The notes beneath the pieces were generated by a model. It ran no database searches, was not told the origin of the DNA, and worked only from the letters and a program-made list of their open reading frames with translations. A DNA stretch of 6,791 nt, taken from Flavobacteriales bacterium. GTDB taxonomy: Bacteria; Bacteroidota; Bacteroidia; Flavobacteriales_D; Cryomorphaceae. A program made the position numbers and the translations under genes. Location of the stretch: contig JAIVHQ010000053.1 in the NCBI GenBank assembly GCA_020200995.1, positions 1 through 6,791 on the forward strand, read 5' to 3'. Shown in pieces: positions 6,214-6,791 of this stretch; within the stretch, counting starts at the first letter, position 1; each line of letters starts with the position of its first letter.

Positions 6214-6791
6214 CTAAAAAGCGGGACAATTTATTGCCCTGAATTTCTTTTTGACCGGTTTGCAGTTGAAATTAAGTGCAAACGAAATTTCGTGAGAACC
6301 GGCAGTCTGTGTAGTGAGCTGACTTGTGGTAAGGTCATAGCTGTAGCCCACTTTGAATCGGTCGGTTTCAACGCCCACCAAAATAATGAAGGCGTCGCCA
6401 AAGCGGTACCAGGTTCCCAGAATCAGTGGACCTTTCTGCGCATAGAGTCCAATATTGATTTGTTGGAAATCAAACTGTTGTTGGTAAAGGATATTGGGCG
6501 AGATCGAAGCATCGGTCTCTCCCCTGATATCTTTTTTAATAGGTATGGTAGCTCCTGCGTGCACAGTGTATCTTCTTTCGAGCGGGGCTTCTGCCACGAT
6601 CAGTGATTCATTGGGTTCAAACAGGTGGTGTACGGCAACACCGCCATAAAAGGTTTCACCGAAGATCACAGTTCCGGCAGAAAAATCGACATTGTCTACG
6701 TTTCCGCCCCGCGGGGTATCCTGGGTAGAAAAGATAAATCCGCGGCGGGGGTCGATCTGGTCACCGAAAGTAAGTCGGCCCCAATCGAGCG
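6214..6791 (-). CDS. PorP/SprF family type IX secretion system outer-membrane protein, C-terminal part
   Basis: Only the last 191 residues are in the window; the N-terminus lies beyond the right edge. PorP/SprF proteins are outer-membrane beta-barrels. PorP is needed for T9SS function in Porphyromonas, and SprF is needed for secretion or surface display of the adhesin SprB in Flavobacterium. Seen: GRLTFGDQIDPRRGFIF (4-20), DFSAGTVIFGETFYGGVAVHHL (35-56, the family's F-Y-G-G-x-A-x-H-H-L core), FEPNESLI (57-64), GTWYRFGDAFIILVG (125-139), and the terminal strands FKVGYSYDLTTSQL (145-158) and GSHEISFALNF (164-174). It ends in NCKPVKKKFRAINCPAF, a C-terminal tail with two cysteines that I recall from this family. 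A shorter frame starting at GTG 6669 is just an internal valine. It is directly upstream of gldJ on the same strand, probably in one operon. Whether it acts as PorP or as a SprF-like partner of a specific adhesin cannot be told. Confidence 0.9.
   Translation of the reverse strand, partial: LDWGRLTFGDQIDPRRGFIFSTQDTPRGGNVDNVDFSAGTVIFGETFYGGVAVHHLFEPNESLIVAEAPLERRYTVHAGATIPIKKDIRGETDASISPNILYQQQFDFQQINIGLYAQKGPLILGTWYRFGDAFIILVGVETDRFKVGYSYDLTTSQLTTQTAGSHEISFALNFNCKPVKKKFRAINCPAF

Noticed and set aside
6292..6606. 104-residue plus-strand open frame opposite the PorP/SprF gene
   Set aside because: It is antisense to a clearly conserved outer-membrane protein and has no recognisable features of its own.

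Overview
The window looks like a chromosomal segment of a member of the Bacteroidota, most likely a gliding or secretion-competent member of Flavobacteriales or a near relative. The evidence is a GldJ-type lipoprotein, a PorP/SprF-family outer-membrane protein of the type IX secretion system (T9SS), matches to the Bacteroidota -7 promoter consensus TAnnTTTG, and no clear Shine-Dalgarno sequences. The genus cannot be told from this sequence.

Layout, left to right: (1) bases 1-261, minus strand, the first 87 codons of a Glu/Leu/Phe/Val dehydrogenase that runs off the left edge; (2) 357-1424, minus strand, anmK, a 1,6-anhydro-MurNAc kinase of peptidoglycan recycling; (3) a 65-bp divergent promoter region; (4) 1490-2632, plus strand, an acyl-CoA dehydrogenase; (5) 2633-3093, a 461-bp AT-rich gap between convergent genes with no gene seen, but with two related palindromic repeats in opposite orientation; (6) 3094-4380, minus strand, murF, the last cytoplasmic ligase of peptidoglycan precursor synthesis; (7) a strong intrinsic terminator at 4395-4418; (8) 4443-6179, minus strand, gldJ; (9) 6214 to the right edge, minus strand, the C-terminal 191 residues of a PorP/SprF-family protein.

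The right half is a cell-envelope block. The PorP/SprF gene and gldJ lie 34 bp apart on the same strand and probably form one transcript that ends at the hairpin before murF. MurF makes the pentapeptide precursor, and AnmK returns anhydro-MurNAc from wall turnover to the same pool, but the two genes are separate transcription units. The dehydrogenase and acyl-CoA dehydrogenase point to amino-acid and branched/short-chain acyl-CoA catabolism.

All six protein-coding genes belong to known families. I see no new defence, mobile or biosynthetic system. The least explained sequence is the pair of inverted hairpin repeats at about 2743-2912. Secondary points are the PorP/SprF-gldJ pairing, an insertion of about 180 residues in GldJ, and the very short space between the gldJ terminator and the murF start.
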